Part shown: positions 1 through 8,325 of the stretch, in pieces
Layout: every line of letters starts with the position of its first letter
Position numbering within the stretch: the first letter of the stretch is position 1
Position numbers and translations under genes: made by a program
Source of the DNA: Bacillus sp. DNRA2
GTDB taxonomy: Bacteria > Bacillota > Bacilli > Bacillales > Cytobacillaceae
DNA: 64,000 nucleotides
Assembly (NCBI RefSeq): GCF_012843265.1
Contig: NZ_JABAIT010000015.1
Location: forward strand, 55,514 to 119,513
Direction: 5' to 3'
Notes under the pieces: generated by a model
What the model was told of the DNA's origin: nothing
The model's database searches: none
The model's input: the letters and a program-made list of their open reading frames with translations, nothing else

Positions 1-557
1 TAGATGACCGGGCAGCGAATGATCGTGATTTAATTGTTATTGTCTTACTTGAGTCATTGCTGATTTTCGTGTTGTTAATCGTGATGACCCGTTCGATCAA
101 GATGCCTATCTACATGATGGGAACAATCTTAATTTCATTCCTTGCGGCAGTTGGTTTGGGAATGTTCCTGAATAACTTATTGTTTGGTATTGATACAATC
201 AGTAACCGTGTCCCGCTTTATTCTTTCGTGTTCTTAGTTGCACTTGGAATAGACTATAATATTATTTTAATTTCAAGGTATATGGAAGAACGTGAGAAAC
301 ACCCGGTGAAAAAGGCGGTAGAAATCGCTGTCGCTAATACCGGTGGTGTTATTTCCTCGGCGGGAATTATTCTGGCAGCAACGTTTGCAGTGTTAATGAC
401 GCAGCCAGTTCAGCTATTATCTGTGTTCGGCTTTATCGTTGCGGTAGGAATACTATTAGATACATTCTTAATTCGTGGTATTTTGTTACCGGCATTAATT
501 GTTCTCTTGGAAAAAGATAAGCCGAAAGCGGGCAAGAAAGCAACTTCTCATAGCTAA
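1..557 (+). CDS. MMPL-family membrane transporter, C-terminal part (truncated by window edge)
   Basis: The reading frame is open from the first bases, so the gene starts upstream of the window and only its last ~185 codons are present. The protein has five hydrophobic segments and the MMPL/RND hallmark of a membrane segment with an acidic-aromatic pair (A-L-G-I-D-Y-N, near position 250), followed by a charged loop (Y-M-E-E-R-E-K) and two further helices. This is the C-terminal membrane domain of a YdfJ/YdgH-like proton-driven exporter of lipids or hydrophobic compounds. The tail is short and lysine-rich, as expected at a cytoplasmic C-terminus. A hairpin terminator follows 18 nt after the stop. 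Substrate cannot be told. Confidence 0.88.
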   Translation, partial: DDRAANDRDLIVIVLLESLLIFVLLIVMTRSIKMPIYMMGTILISFLAAVGLGMFLNNLLFGIDTISNRVPLYSFVFLVALGIDYNIILISRYMEEREKHPVKKAVEIAVANTGGVISSAGIILAATFAVLMTQPVQLLSVFGFIVAVGILLDTFLIRGILLPALIVLLEKDKPKAGKKATSHS

Positions 558-574
558 ATGAAGATATGTTAAGC

Positions 575-613
575 AAAAGGGACCGCCACGTATCAAGTGT
601 CGATCCCTTTTTT
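575..613 (+). terminator. Intrinsic terminator after the MMPL gene
   Basis: AAAAGGGACCG pairs with CGATCCCTTTT (one G-T pair), 15-nt loop, then a run of T on the + strand. It lies between convergent genes. The opposite strand has only four T, so it serves the + gene best. Confidence 0.8.
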
Positions 614-648
614 GCTGTAAAAAAATTCGGCGACTTAAGCTTTCTAGC

Positions 649-1353
649 TTAATCCTCTGGAAAGTAATTCAAATCCTTAAACAGCTGCGTTTTTTCTTTT
701 TTAGTTAAATCACGCCATTGACCTGGCGGAAGATTCCCAAGGTGAATATTCATAATTCGTGTACGCTGCAGTCGACAGACCTCATAGCCGAGCGCTTCAC
801 ACATCCGGCGAATTTGCCGATTCAGACCTTGAGTTAAAATGATTTGAAAAACATACTTTGACAATGGGGTTACTTCACAAGGAAGCGTCTTTGTACCTAA
901 TATCTTGACCCCTGCTGCCATGTTCTTTAAAAATTCCTCTGTAATGGGCTTATCCACCGTTACAATGTATTCTTTTTCATGTTTATTTTCTGCACGGAGA
1001 ATTTCATTGACGATATCCCCGTCATTGGTTAGCAGAATCAATCCTTCCGACTCCTTATCAAGCCTACCAATATTAAAAATCCTTAACGGATGGTTTACTA
1101 AATCAATAATATTTCCCTTAACATTTTTTTCAGTTGTGCTCGTAATACCAACTGGTTTGTTTAAAGCAATATATACATTATTTCTGGCGACAGTAATCCG
1201 ATCACCACTAACAAGGACGACATCACCGGGTTTTACTTGATCACCAATTTTTGCGGTTCGTCCGTTTATCTTGACCCGACCTTCGCTGACCAGTTTATCG
1301 GCACCACGCCTTGAGGCTTTTCCAGAATCACTAATAAATTTATTAATTCGCAT
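649..1353 (-). CDS. rluF: RNA pseudouridine synthase, RluF-like
   Basis: A 234-residue protein with an N-terminal S4 RNA-binding domain (residues ~1-60, [15 protein letters not shown]) followed by the RsuA/RluB/E/F catalytic domain. The catalytic aspartate is in [10 protein letters not shown] near residue 100, and the family motif N-R-Q-I-R-R-M is present in the last third. The family isomerises a uridine of 23S rRNA; RluF of E. coli modifies U2604, and the sequence is closer to that branch than to RluB, so the exact target is a family inference. The ATG at 1353 is chosen because AAAGGAG lies 8 nt before it; an upstream GTG at 1359 is too close to that site. Confidence 0.9.
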   Translation of the reverse strand: MRINKFISDSGKASRRGADKLVSEGRVKINGRTAKIGDQVKPGDVVLVSGDRITVARNNVYIALNKPVGITSTTEKNVKGNIIDLVNHPLRIFNIGRLDKESEGLILLTNDGDIVNEILRAENKHEKEYIVTVDKPITEEFLKNMAAGVKILGTKTLPCEVTPLSKYVFQIILTQGLNRQIRRMCEALGYEVCRLQRTRIMNIHLGNLPPGQWRDLTKKEKTQLFKDLNYFPED

Positions 1354-1588
1354 GCACACTGCTCCTTTAAAGTGGAGAATATCATAACAAGTATTTCCAA
1401 TTCCACCGTAATTTCAAACACGATTCCTACATTTCAACATACCTATATTAATTGATTCATAGAAAAATAAATATCTTTATTTTTGTCGAACTTCACGAAA
1501 ACGCCATGATATCAAAATAAGAACGTGTTGCAGCAAATTATTAAGTATTGTAGTATAATAATTGTTTTTTTGAAATCGAGGTGATCTA

Positions 1589-2926
1589 ATGGTGAAGAAT
1601 CAAAAAGGAAATCCGTGGGCTCTTTTGCCGTTTATAGTATTTTTAATTCTATTTATTGGTTCGGGTGTAATCACAGGTGATTTTTACAGTTTTCCAGTAA
1701 TCGTTGCGATAACCATTGCTGCAGGGGTAGCTTTGGTCATGAATCGAAAGGAATCCTTCGATACGAAAGTTGAGATTTTTTGTAAAGGTGCTGGAAACTC
1801 AAATATCATCCTAATGGTACTGATTTTTCTTTTAGCCGGAGCGTTTTCGGAAGTTGCTAAAGGGATGGGGGCTGTTGAGTCAACCGTAAATATGGCATTA
1901 TCAGTCGTTCCGCAAAACCTGCTAATTGTCGGGATTTTTGTTATTGCCTGTTTCATATCTTTATCAATGGGGACAAGCGTGGGGACGATTGTCGCGCTTG
2001 CACCAATCGGTGTGGGTATCAGCGAGCAAACCGATGTTTCGATGGCACTGACAATGGCAGCGTTGATTGGTGGAGCAATGTTCGGTGATAATCTCTCGTT
2101 TATCTCTGATACTACCATTGCTGCAGTTCGAACGCAGGGAACAAAGATGAAGGATAAGTTTAAAATGAATTTCTTAATGGTTCTTCCTGCGGCCATTGTA
2201 ACTTGTGTGATCCTTGGAGTGATGACTTTGGGAGTCGATGCCGTCATTTCAGCTCAGCAGGATTATAGCTGGTTAAAAATCTTTCCTTACTTGTTAGTAT
2301 TAATCTTAGCGTTAGTTGGTTTGAATGTATTTATCGTGTTGGCACTAGGGATTATCTTTGCTGGAGGAGTTGGTTTGATTGACGGTAGCTATTCCATCGT
2401 TACATTCATACAAAAAGTAGGTGAAGGCATGGCGGGAATGTATGAAATTTCCTTCCTTGCTATATTAATTGCCGGAATGGTGGCCGTGATACAACACAAC
2501 GGTGGCATTGATTATTTGCTTAATGTTGTAACTCGCAAGATTAAATCGAAAAAGGGAGCAGAATTTGGTATCGCTGGACTTGTTAGTGTGACTGACCTAT
2601 CGACAGCCAATAATACTATTTCAATTATTATTGCAGGTCCATTAGCCAAAAATATTGCCAGTCAATATGGTATTGACCCGCGCCGCTCAGCTAGTATTTT
2701 AGATGTGTTCTCTTGCAGTATTCAAGGGTTAATCCCGTATGGAGCACAATTGCTAGTTGCTGCAGGTGTCGCCAAAATCTCACCACTGAGTATTTTGCCG
2801 TATTCCTATTATCCAGCATTAATTGGCATTTGCGCTATTATCGCGATATTTACAGGTTTTCCAAACTTAAAAGGTGTAAAGCCGATTGCAACCCAATCTG
2901 AAACCATTCTAAAAAAAGCTGAATAA
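1589..2926 (+). CDS. NhaC-family Na+/H+ antiporter
   Basis: A 445-residue polytopic membrane protein with about eleven hydrophobic segments. Features typical of the NhaC family are the small-residue-rich segment with S-M-G-T-S-V-G-T and the acidic G-A-M-F-G-D-N-L-S-F-I-S-D-T-T motif around residues 160-175, which carries the conserved aspartates of the ion path. The family exchanges protons for sodium, or malate/lactate in MleN-type members; the substrate here is not decidable by eye. Start ATG has a GAGGTG site 6 nt upstream, and TATAAT-like sequence lies about 30 nt before that. It stands alone and ends in a terminator. Confidence 0.9.
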   Translation: MVKNQKGNPWALLPFIVFLILFIGSGVITGDFYSFPVIVAITIAAGVALVMNRKESFDTKVEIFCKGAGNSNIILMVLIFLLAGAFSEVAKGMGAVESTVNMALSVVPQNLLIVGIFVIACFISLSMGTSVGTIVALAPIGVGISEQTDVSMALTMAALIGGAMFGDNLSFISDTTIAAVRTQGTKMKDKFKMNFLMVLPAAIVTCVILGVMTLGVDAVISAQQDYSWLKIFPYLLVLILALVGLNVFIVLALGIIFAGGVGLIDGSYSIVTFIQKVGEGMAGMYEISFLAILIAGMVAVIQHNGGIDYLLNVVTRKIKSKKGAEFGIAGLVSVTDLSTANNTISIIIAGPLAKNIASQYGIDPRRSASILDVFSCSIQGLIPYGAQLLVAAGVAKISPLSILPYSYYPALIGICAIIAIFTGFPNLKGVKPIATQSETILKKAE

Positions 2927-2941
2927 TAGAATTTTTACAAT

Positions 2942-2975
2942 CATCCTGAGCTCTAATAAGCTCGGGATTTTTTTG
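2942..2975 (+). terminator. Intrinsic terminator after the NhaC-type gene
   Basis: ATCCTGAGCT pairs with AGCTCGGGAT (one wobble), six-base loop, then seven T. Confidence 0.88.
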
Positions 2976-3012
2976 TTTAGGCTGTGATAAAGCAGAATGT
3001 TGTTTTGTGGCA

Positions 3013-3148
3013 ATGTTGATTGGAGTGGAAGGCGCGCAGACTCCTGCGGGAGCAGCGGGACAGGTGAGACCCCACAGGCGCTAAAGCGCCGAGGAGGCTC
3101 ACCGCCCGCCCCGCGGAAAGTGAAGCGCCTGGAACGGAAATCAACATT
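3013..3148. repeat. GC-rich interspersed repeat of Bacillaceae type
   Basis: About 136 bp bounded by the inverted pair AATGTTGATT (3013-3022) and AATCAACATT (3139-3148). The interior is far richer in G+C than its surroundings and highly self-complementary, for example GGCGCTAAAGCGCC at its centre. From memory, very similar GAAGGCGC...GCGCCTGGAACGGAAATCAACA repeats occur in intergenic regions of many Bacillaceae genomes. It has no open frame of note. It lies between a terminator and an AT-rich leader. Function unknown; it could form a long structured RNA or be a non-autonomous mobile repeat. Confidence 0.7.
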
Positions 3149-3441
3149 CTTGTTTAATCAGCTTTTTCTAAAATAATAACAAGTTTCGTCATAATTCGAC
3201 TTATGTAATATTAGTATAATTATTTTTCCAAATTATTCTAGTAAATTATTTAAAATGTTACGAAATAATGAAATACTTCAGAAATATTAAAAAATAAAAT
3301 AGTTATACTAGACGAATAGATAGAATTGTTTTAAAATACTAATTATTAATATGAAAAGCAGTAAAAAGTGAACTAAACGAGAAAAAGTCATTATTTTTTA
3401 GGTTAATTTGTCAGAAAAATCAGTAAAAAGGAGACAGCAAA
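3149..3441 (+). promoter_or_regulatory. AT-rich upstream region of the binding-protein gene with a CodY-like site
   Basis: This gene-free stretch is strongly AT-rich and presumably carries the promoter of the following gene, though no single -35/-10 pair stands out. At 3406-3420 the sequence ATTTGTCAGAAAAAT matches 12 of 15 positions of the CodY consensus AATTTTCWGAAAATT. It sits just upstream of the ribosome site at 3429-3434, where a bound repressor would block elongation. CodY control of branched-chain amino acid uptake is well established in Bacilli; the site itself is a by-eye call. Confidence 0.4.
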
Positions 3442-4626
3442 ATGAAGAAAAAACTAGCAAGTATTTTTATGGCCTCGACAATGATGATTGGTTTGTTAGC
3501 CGGTTGCTCCGGTGGTAAGGAAGAATCTTCTGGTGGTGGAGGCGATTCCAAGACGATTAAATTTGGGGTGAACCTTGAGCTTTCAGGCGCAGTAGCATCC
3601 TATGGAGAATCACTAGAACAAGGAATTGATCTTGCGGTTGCAGAGTTAAATAAAGATGGCGGAATTGACGGCAAAGAAATTAAACTTGTAAAAGTAGATA
3701 ATAAATCTGAGGCTGCAGAAGCAACAAGTGCGGCAATTAAGTTAACAAGTCAGGATAAGGTAACAGCCATTATCGGTGCAGCCACAAGTGGTAATACTGT
3801 TGCACAGGTTCAAATTGCAAACGATAATAAAACTGTTTTATTAAGTCCGTCTGGTACAGCTCCAAACGTTACAGTTAATGAAAAGGGTAAACTAAATGAG
3901 TATGCGTTCCGTACATCATATATCGATCCATTCCAAGGAACTGTGGCAGCGAATTTTGCAGCGAATGAACTAAAGGTTAAAACAGCAGTAATTTTTGCAG
4001 ATAGTGCAAGTGATTATGCGAAAGGACTTGCTGAATCCTTTAAGAAAACTTTCGAAGCAGCTGGTGGTAAAGTCATTGCTGAGGAAGCTTATATGGGTAA
4101 GGATACAGACTTCCGTTCAACCTTAACTCGTATTAAAGGAAAAAATCCAGAATTTATTTTTATTCCGGGTTATTATGAAGAGGTTGGATTAATTGTTAAG
4201 CAAGCTCGTGAATCAGGTATTGATGTACCGTTAATGGGAGCTGATGGTTGGGATTCTCCTAAGCTAGTAGAATTAGCAGGTGCTAAAGCGTTGAACAATA
4301 CGTTTATCACTAACCACTATTCTTCTGAAGATCCAGATCAAAAAATTCAAAACTTTGTGAAGAAGTATAAAGAAAAATATGATGCTTCCCCAAATGCATT
4401 CAATGCACTAGGTTATGACACAGTATATTTGTTAGCTGATGCAATTGAGCGTGCAGGAAGTACTGATTCAACGAAAATTAAGGATGCACTGGCAAAAACT
4501 AAGGATTTATCACTTGTAACTGGTAGTGTCACAATTGATAAGGACCACAATCCAGTCAAATCGGCGACTGTATTAGAGTATAAGGATGGAAAACAAGTAT
4601 TTAACACAAAGGTAGAACCTAAATAA
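3442..4626 (+). CDS. Branched-chain amino acid-type ABC transporter substrate-binding lipoprotein
   Basis: A 394-residue periplasmic-binding-protein fold of the LivJ/Leu-Ile-Val family. It begins with a lipoprotein signal peptide ending in the lipobox L-A-G-C (Cys 22), then a Gly/Ser-rich linker, then the typical start of the mature domain (I-K-F-G-V-N-L-E-L-S-G) and the ligand-pocket region S-G-N-T-V-A-Q-V. Exported and lipid-anchored, it would capture an amino acid (leucine, isoleucine, valine or a related compound) for an ABC importer. No livHMGF permease or ATPase genes are adjacent, so it is an orphan here and must work with a transporter encoded elsewhere. A possible CodY site precedes the ribosome site AAGGAG. 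Confidence 0.9.
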   Translation: MKKKLASIFMASTMMIGLLAGCSGGKEESSGGGGDSKTIKFGVNLELSGAVASYGESLEQGIDLAVAELNKDGGIDGKEIKLVKVDNKSEAAEATSAAIKLTSQDKVTAIIGAATSGNTVAQVQIANDNKTVLLSPSGTAPNVTVNEKGKLNEYAFRTSYIDPFQGTVAANFAANELKVKTAVIFADSASDYAKGLAESFKKTFEAAGGKVIAEEAYMGKDTDFRSTLTRIKGKNPEFIFIPGYYEEVGLIVKQARESGIDVPLMGADGWDSPKLVELAGAKALNNTFITNHYSSEDPDQKIQNFVKKYKEKYDASPNAFNALGYDTVYLLADAIERAGSTDSTKIKDALAKTKDLSLVTGSVTIDKDHNPVKSATVLEYKDGKQVFNTKVEPK

Positions 4627-4632
4627 TCAAAA

Positions 4633-4666
4633 AAATGGGAGGAGCCAATCGGCTGACCTCCCATTT
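4633..4666. terminator. Bidirectional terminator between convergent genes
   Basis: AAATGGGAGG (4633-4642) pairs with CCTCCCATTT (4657-4666), and an inner GCC/GGC continues the stem. A-rich on the left and T-rich on the right, so it can act for both the + gene before it and the - gene after it. Confidence 0.8.
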
Positions 4667-4676
4667 ATTATTTATT

Positions 4677-5354
4677 CTAGGGAACTAGGCATAGCGATTC
4701 TTCGATATAGGCTTTTACTTCGTGTAGGGTTGGAAAAACGCCTGCTGCTTCTTTAAGGACATCTGCTGAAGGCTCAACCAAATCGGGAACAATCATTACC
4801 GGAATTCCAGCTGCACGGGCTGCTAAAAATCCATTATAGGAATCTTCAATGACAAACGCCTCCTGCGGTGAGATATTAAAAGCTTGGCACGGCTTTAAGA
4901 ATATCTCCGGATTCGGCTTGCTTTCTTTGACCTCATCACCACCAACGACGAAATCAAAATACTCACTTAATCCTTCATGGTTTAAATGGTGGATGATATC
5001 AGAATGTTGGCTTGAAGAAGCAACTGCTATCTTTATTTTCAAATCCTTCAGAAATGTTAATATTTCGATAAGGCCAGGCTTAAGTCCTAAGGTGCCGTTT
5101 TCTTGGAATATCTTTTTTCGCTCTTCCCAAGATTCTGCATGCCAAAGCTCGACGGGAGCATCTTCCCCATATTCCGCTTTAAGTACAGCCATAATCGCCT
5201 GATAATTTCTGCCAATAAAACGTTTCGTAATATCTATAGAATAGGGAAAATGGTATTTTTCTGCCACTCTTTCCCATGCCAAATGCCCAATCCTTTCTGT
5301 ATCAAACATTAATCCATCCATATCAAAAATGACTAATTCTATTTTGCGAGACAA
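4677..5354 (-). CDS. HAD-superfamily phosphatase, beta-phosphoglucomutase-like subfamily
   Basis: A 225-residue soluble protein with all HAD motifs: motif I D-M-D-G-L-M-F-D-T near residue 11 (nucleophile and acid/base aspartates), motif II A-S-S-S near residue 113, motif III lysine in E-S-K-P-N-P-E-I-F (~145), and motif IV E-D-S-Y-N-G (~170). A helical cap lies between motifs I and II. This subgroup (YhcW/YvdM-like) includes phosphatases and beta-phosphoglucomutases, and the substrate cannot be assigned. Translation starts at a TTG with GGAGG 9 nt upstream. Confidence 0.88.
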   Translation of the reverse strand: MSRKIELVIFDMDGLMFDTERIGHLAWERVAEKYHFPYSIDITKRFIGRNYQAIMAVLKAEYGEDAPVELWHAESWEERKKIFQENGTLGLKPGLIEILTFLKDLKIKIAVASSSQHSDIIHHLNHEGLSEYFDFVVGGDEVKESKPNPEIFLKPCQAFNISPQEAFVIEDSYNGFLAARAAGIPVMIVPDLVEPSADVLKEAAGVFPTLHEVKAYIEESLCLVP

Positions 5355-5533
5355 ACAAGTTCCTCCTCTATGTTACCGCGATGAAACTAAAATGAAGTAC
5401 TATGGTGCTATAAAACTATTATTAATGAAAAAGCTAATTCTGTAAAATGAATGTTATGACAATTGATTTTCTATTATTTGTTAGGGATTCTTCTAAAAAT
5501 AAGTTATACTGCAAATAATCAGTTTGCAAGGGC

Positions 5534-5869
5534 GTGATTTACATCGTTTATGCTTTCATTTTGTTTATTTTGGCAGGTATAGGGGAAATTGGTGGAGGGT
5601 ATCTTATTTGGCAGTGGCTTAGAGAAGGGAAACCATTCTATTGGGGGATTTTTGGAGGAATTGCGCTGGCTTTATATGGTGTAATCGCAACTTTTCAAAC
5701 TTTCCCGAGCTTCGGCAGAGTGTATGCTGCCTATGGAGGAGTATTTATCGTCCTCTCCATTTTATGGGGCTGGGGAGTTGATAAAAAAACTCCAGATTTC
5801 TACGATTGGGTTGGCGGTGCTATTTGCCTCATAGGAGTCCTCGTCATGCTTTTCGCTCCAAGACAATGA
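5534..5869 (+). CDS. YnfA/UPF0060-family small membrane protein
   Basis: A 111-residue protein with four hydrophobic segments and the UPF0060 signatures [11 protein letters not shown] (residues ~13-23), Y-G-V-I-A-T-F-Q near the middle, and [11 protein letters not shown] followed by W-G-W-G-V-D. The family resembles small multidrug resistance proteins in size and topology, but no transport role is proven. A GTG start is used, with a weak AAGG site before it. It stands alone, followed by the hairpin repeat at 5897. Confidence 0.9.
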   Translation: MIYIVYAFILFILAGIGEIGGGYLIWQWLREGKPFYWGIFGGIALALYGVIATFQTFPSFGRVYAAYGGVFIVLSILWGWGVDKKTPDFYDWVGGAICLIGVLVMLFAPRQ

Positions 5870-5896
5870 GTATTTTTACTTTTTATGAAAGTATAA

Positions 5897-6036
5897 GTTT
5901 TGAACATAGTTTGGTGTCTAGCTCCAGGCGCCATCGGCTCGAGGTCACAAGCCAAGCCGTCCAGAAGGTAAACGGCAACCTTCCGGCCGGCTCGTCTTGT
6001 GCTTGTCGCCGATAGGCGGGCGCCTTGCGCTTTTCT
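5897..6036. repeat. GGCGCC-ended hairpin repeat, uninterrupted copy
   Basis: About 140 bp starting TTTTGAACATAGTTTGGTG. Outer arms GGCGCC-ATCGGC and GCCGATAGGCGGGCGCC pair, as do GTCACAAGC-type and CTTGTGCTTGTC-type inner arms and an apical CCAGAAGG/CCTTCCGG, so it folds into one long imperfect hairpin. A second copy, interrupted by another repeat, is at 53490-53749, and the homology extends about 20 bp into the left flank of both. It lies just downstream of the ynfA-like gene. Probably a non-autonomous (MITE-like) repeat; there is no terminator-like T run. Confidence 0.75.
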
Positions 6037-6166
6037 TAGTTGGAAAAGATTTATAAATATTTTTTAAAAAATTGCGGGAAAATAAATCCAATTGAGCTTT
6101 TTTTTCCTTGAATTTGTTATAATATAATTCTAAGTGTTTTAATTTATTGAGGAGGAACATTTTTTT

Positions 6167-6619
6167 ATGTCAATCGAAGTAGGCAGTAAGGTACAAGGAA
6201 AAGTAACAGGCATCACTAATTTTGGAGCATTCGTTGAATTACCAGGAGGAGTCACGGGTTTAGTCCATATTAGTGAAGTAGCGGATAGCTACGTTAAAGA
6301 CGTGAATGATCATCTAAAAATCGGTGATATGGTTGAAGTAAAAGTCATTAGTGAAAAAGACGGAAAAACTGCCTTGTCAATCAAGAAAGCTATCGATAAG
6401 CCTGAGGTCCAACAATCATCTTATTCGCAGCGTCCGGCTCGTCAGGGAAGATCAGATAACCGTGGAGGAAAAGACTTCCGTTCAAAAGGTAATTTTAAAC
6501 CAAAAGAAAGCTTTGAGGATAAAATGGCTAAATTCTTAAAATCAAGTGAAGAGAATTTATCGTCACTTAAGCGTAATACGGAAACGAAGCGCGGTGGTCG
6601 AGGCGGAAGACGCGGATAA
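6167..6619 (+). CDS. yabR: S1-domain RNA-binding protein, YabR-like
   Basis: A 150-residue protein. Residues 1-75 form an S1/OB-fold RNA-binding domain (G-S-K-V-Q-G-K-V-T-G-I-T-N-F-G-A-F-V, then V-H-I-S-E-V-A). The rest is a basic, low-complexity tail with Q-R-P-A-R-Q-G-R, a conserved F-E-D-K-M-A-K-F-L-K-S-S-E segment and an Arg/Gly-rich end (R-G-G-R-G-G-R-R-G). This organisation and the wording of the motifs match B. subtilis YabR, thought to bind RNA or ribosomes. In B. subtilis yabR lies beside divIC; here it stands alone, so it may be a relocated gene or a second paralogue. TATAAT occurs at 6118 and GGAGGA at 6150. Confidence 0.88.
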   Translation: MSIEVGSKVQGKVTGITNFGAFVELPGGVTGLVHISEVADSYVKDVNDHLKIGDMVEVKVISEKDGKTALSIKKAIDKPEVQQSSYSQRPARQGRSDNRGGKDFRSKGNFKPKESFEDKMAKFLKSSEENLSSLKRNTETKRGGRGGRRG

Positions 6620-6650
6620 TTCATAACAATATAATGGTTCGACATAGATC

Positions 6651-6687
6651 AAGGGGATGATTAAGCTGCAACAGCTTTCATCCCTTT
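6651..6687 (+). terminator. Intrinsic terminator after yabR
   Basis: AAGGGGATGATTAAGCTG pairs imperfectly with CAGCTTTCATCCCTTT around a CAA loop and is followed by a T-rich stretch. Its presence argues against starting the next gene at 6657. Confidence 0.65.
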
Positions 6688-6722
6688 CTAATTTTATGAT
6701 GAAAAAGCATGGAGGGATGAAC

Positions 6723-7151
6723 TTGGTGTTAATTAAAGAACTTCAAACCGTAGACGAAATGGTTAGTGCTTTTCCTGTTATGAATCAATTAAGGACCCAT
6801 CTTGATGAGAAAGAATACTTAGATCTCGTTTTAGAGGCTCGCGAAAAAGATAGCTATCGATTATTTGGATTAGAGGATGAGGGTAAAATTGTTGCAGTAA
6901 CTGGCTTTAAACCGATGATCACCCTTTATTATGGCAAATTTGTGTGGGTATGCGATTTAGTGACAGATGCTAGTAAACGTTCGAAAGGTTATGGAGACAC
7001 GCTCCTTAATTTTGTTCATGATTGGGCAAAGGAGAATGGTTATACAAGTGTTGCGCTTTCATCTGGGCTCAAACGCATTGATGCACATCGATTTTATCAA
7101 GAAAAAATGGAGTATGAAAAGGTTAGTTATGTTTTCAAGAAAAATTTGTAA
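6723..7151 (+). CDS. GNAT-family N-acetyltransferase
   Basis: About 142 residues with a GNAT fold. Strands 2-3 run around [17 protein letters not shown], the acetyl-CoA loop (motif A) is [11 protein letters not shown] near residues 83-93, and the C-terminal motif [10 protein letters not shown] follows. The substrate is unknown. The start is uncertain: the TTG at 6723 has GGAGG 7 nt upstream, whereas the ATG at 6717 is only 1 nt from it and a further upstream start would lie within a terminator hairpin. Confidence 0.82.
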   Translation: MVLIKELQTVDEMVSAFPVMNQLRTHLDEKEYLDLVLEAREKDSYRLFGLEDEGKIVAVTGFKPMITLYYGKFVWVCDLVTDASKRSKGYGDTLLNFVHDWAKENGYTSVALSSGLKRIDAHRFYQEKMEYEKVSYVFKKNL

Positions 7152-7315
7152 CTAGGAAAAAGGGACTAGTTATTTATTTTTTAGGTAAAATTTACTGAAT
7201 TTTCTAAAGAATTTGAATTAATAAATCCTGTCTATTAAAATTAATAGGAAGACATGATGGTCAAAAATAAGTGGTTTTCCAAAGATAGATTAATTTTATA
7301 AAGGGGTCTATTAAT

Positions 7316-7897
7316 ATGAAGTTGTATATTACCATTTTGCTTTTCCTATTTGGTATTTTAACAGGATGCCAACCCGAGACAGTTAGCAAAGAAAGTAATG
7401 ATCATTCATCACAACAAAAAAATGTTGTGCACAAGGAAAAAACTAAGGTAAGTGAGGCAGCAAAAGAAATGCCCTTGGAAGAAAAGAAACAAGTAATCAT
7501 GACCTTTTTCCAACAGGATTTGGTCGAAGCTAATAAAATGGAAGAAGAGGCCTTACAAAGCATAACGACTACATCTTTAGAAGCAATAAGCAATCAGGCC
7601 TTATTAACGGAACTAGTAGATCAAAAAATACCTGCGTATGAAATGGCAGTTAACCACTTGAAGGGGCTTGACCCCAAAATTACTGAGCTTAAAACAATAA
7701 AGGAAAAAATGGTACTAGCAAATGAAATCTACTATGGCGCGCTAAAGTTGCAGCAAAAAGCAATCGAAGCTCAAGATGTGAGCCTATTTGAAAAATCAAA
7801 TGAAAAAATGAATCAATATTTAATGGTCCTTGAAGAATATCATTATTTAGTAGAGGAATTATCGCAAAAATATCAACTTGAACTTGCGACTAGTTAG
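7316..7897 (+). CDS. Putative lipoprotein, function unknown
   Basis: A 193-residue protein with a short signal peptide and a lipobox L-T-G-C (Cys 18), so it is predicted to be anchored outside the membrane. The next ~40 residues are hydrophilic and likely unstructured, and the remainder is almost wholly helical and charged, with heptad-like stretches suggesting a coiled coil or helical bundle. I do not recognise a family. A ribosome site AAAGGGG precedes the ATG. It is flanked by unrelated genes and ends before a terminator, so there is no operon partner. Confidence 0.7.
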   Translation: MKLYITILLFLFGILTGCQPETVSKESNDHSSQQKNVVHKEKTKVSEAAKEMPLEEKKQVIMTFFQQDLVEANKMEEEALQSITTTSLEAISNQALLTELVDQKIPAYEMAVNHLKGLDPKITELKTIKEKMVLANEIYYGALKLQQKAIEAQDVSLFEKSNEKMNQYLMVLEEYHYLVEELSQKYQLELATS

Positions 7898-7979
7898 AAT
7901 GATTTGTATTAGGTTCTTAGTAAATAATTGGTATTAAAACAGGGGCTTTGATGGAAAATAAGTGCGTAAATAGTACACG

Positions 7980-8012
7980 AAAAAAGAACCACTAGAAATG
8001 GTTCTTTTTTTG
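7980..8012 (+). terminator. Intrinsic terminator upstream of yhdT
   Basis: AAAAAAGAACCA (7980-7991) pairs with TGGTTCTTTTTT (7999-8010) around a 7-nt loop; strong T run. Confidence 0.88.
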
Positions 8013-8040
8013 ATGAAAAGCTTGCTGAGGAGGAAGCATT

Positions 8041-8325
8041 TTGAAAAATGATTTTAATAACGACGATCAGCGGTTTAGGATTGCACATCGAGAAGCTGTT
8101 ATTGGAATTATTCTCGTTTTGATTAATTTTCTGTGGTGGTATGGCTTTGGTTATGGTCTAGGTTCAGATAAGGTTGAAAATTATACATATATATTGGGGT
8201 TTCCAGCGTGGTTTTTTTATAGCTGCATTGCGGGGACAGTTGTGATCATTCTCCTCGTAGTGGTTTCTGTAAAGTACCTTTTTAAAGATATCCCTTTTGA
8301 AGGTGATGAGGGGGATCATAAATGA
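8041..8325 (+). CDS. yhdT: YhdT-family (DUF997) small membrane protein
   Basis: A 94-residue protein with two membrane helices (residues ~20-40 and ~57-80). The first contains the family-typical L-W-W-Y-G-F-G-Y and the loop ends with a G-F-P-A-W-F-F-Y-S-C segment. YhdT is encoded immediately before panF in many bacteria, including E. coli, and is presumed to be an accessory subunit of the pantothenate symporter. Here its stop overlaps the panF start by ATGA. Translation starts at TTG with GAGGAGGAA upstream. Confidence 0.85.
   Translation: MKNDFNNDDQRFRIAHREAVIGIILVLINFLWWYGFGYGLGSDKVENYTYILGFPAWFFYSCIAGTVVIILLVVVSVKYLFKDIPFEGDEGDHK

Noticed and set aside
905..1240. A 111-residue frame on the plus strand
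   Set aside because: Fully antisense to rluF, which has clear domains.
1463..1484. Perfect AAAAATAAA/TTTATTTTT hairpin before the NhaC-type gene as a terminator
   Set aside because: Only A-T pairs; such hairpins are expected by chance in this AT-rich stretch and would be too weak.
1684..2247. A 187-residue minus-strand frame
   Set aside because: Antisense shadow of the NhaC-type membrane protein gene; no domain and no ribosome site.
5945..6160. A 71-residue frame on the minus strand
   Set aside because: Most of it lies in the hairpin repeat, composition is not protein-like, and no ribosome site precedes it.
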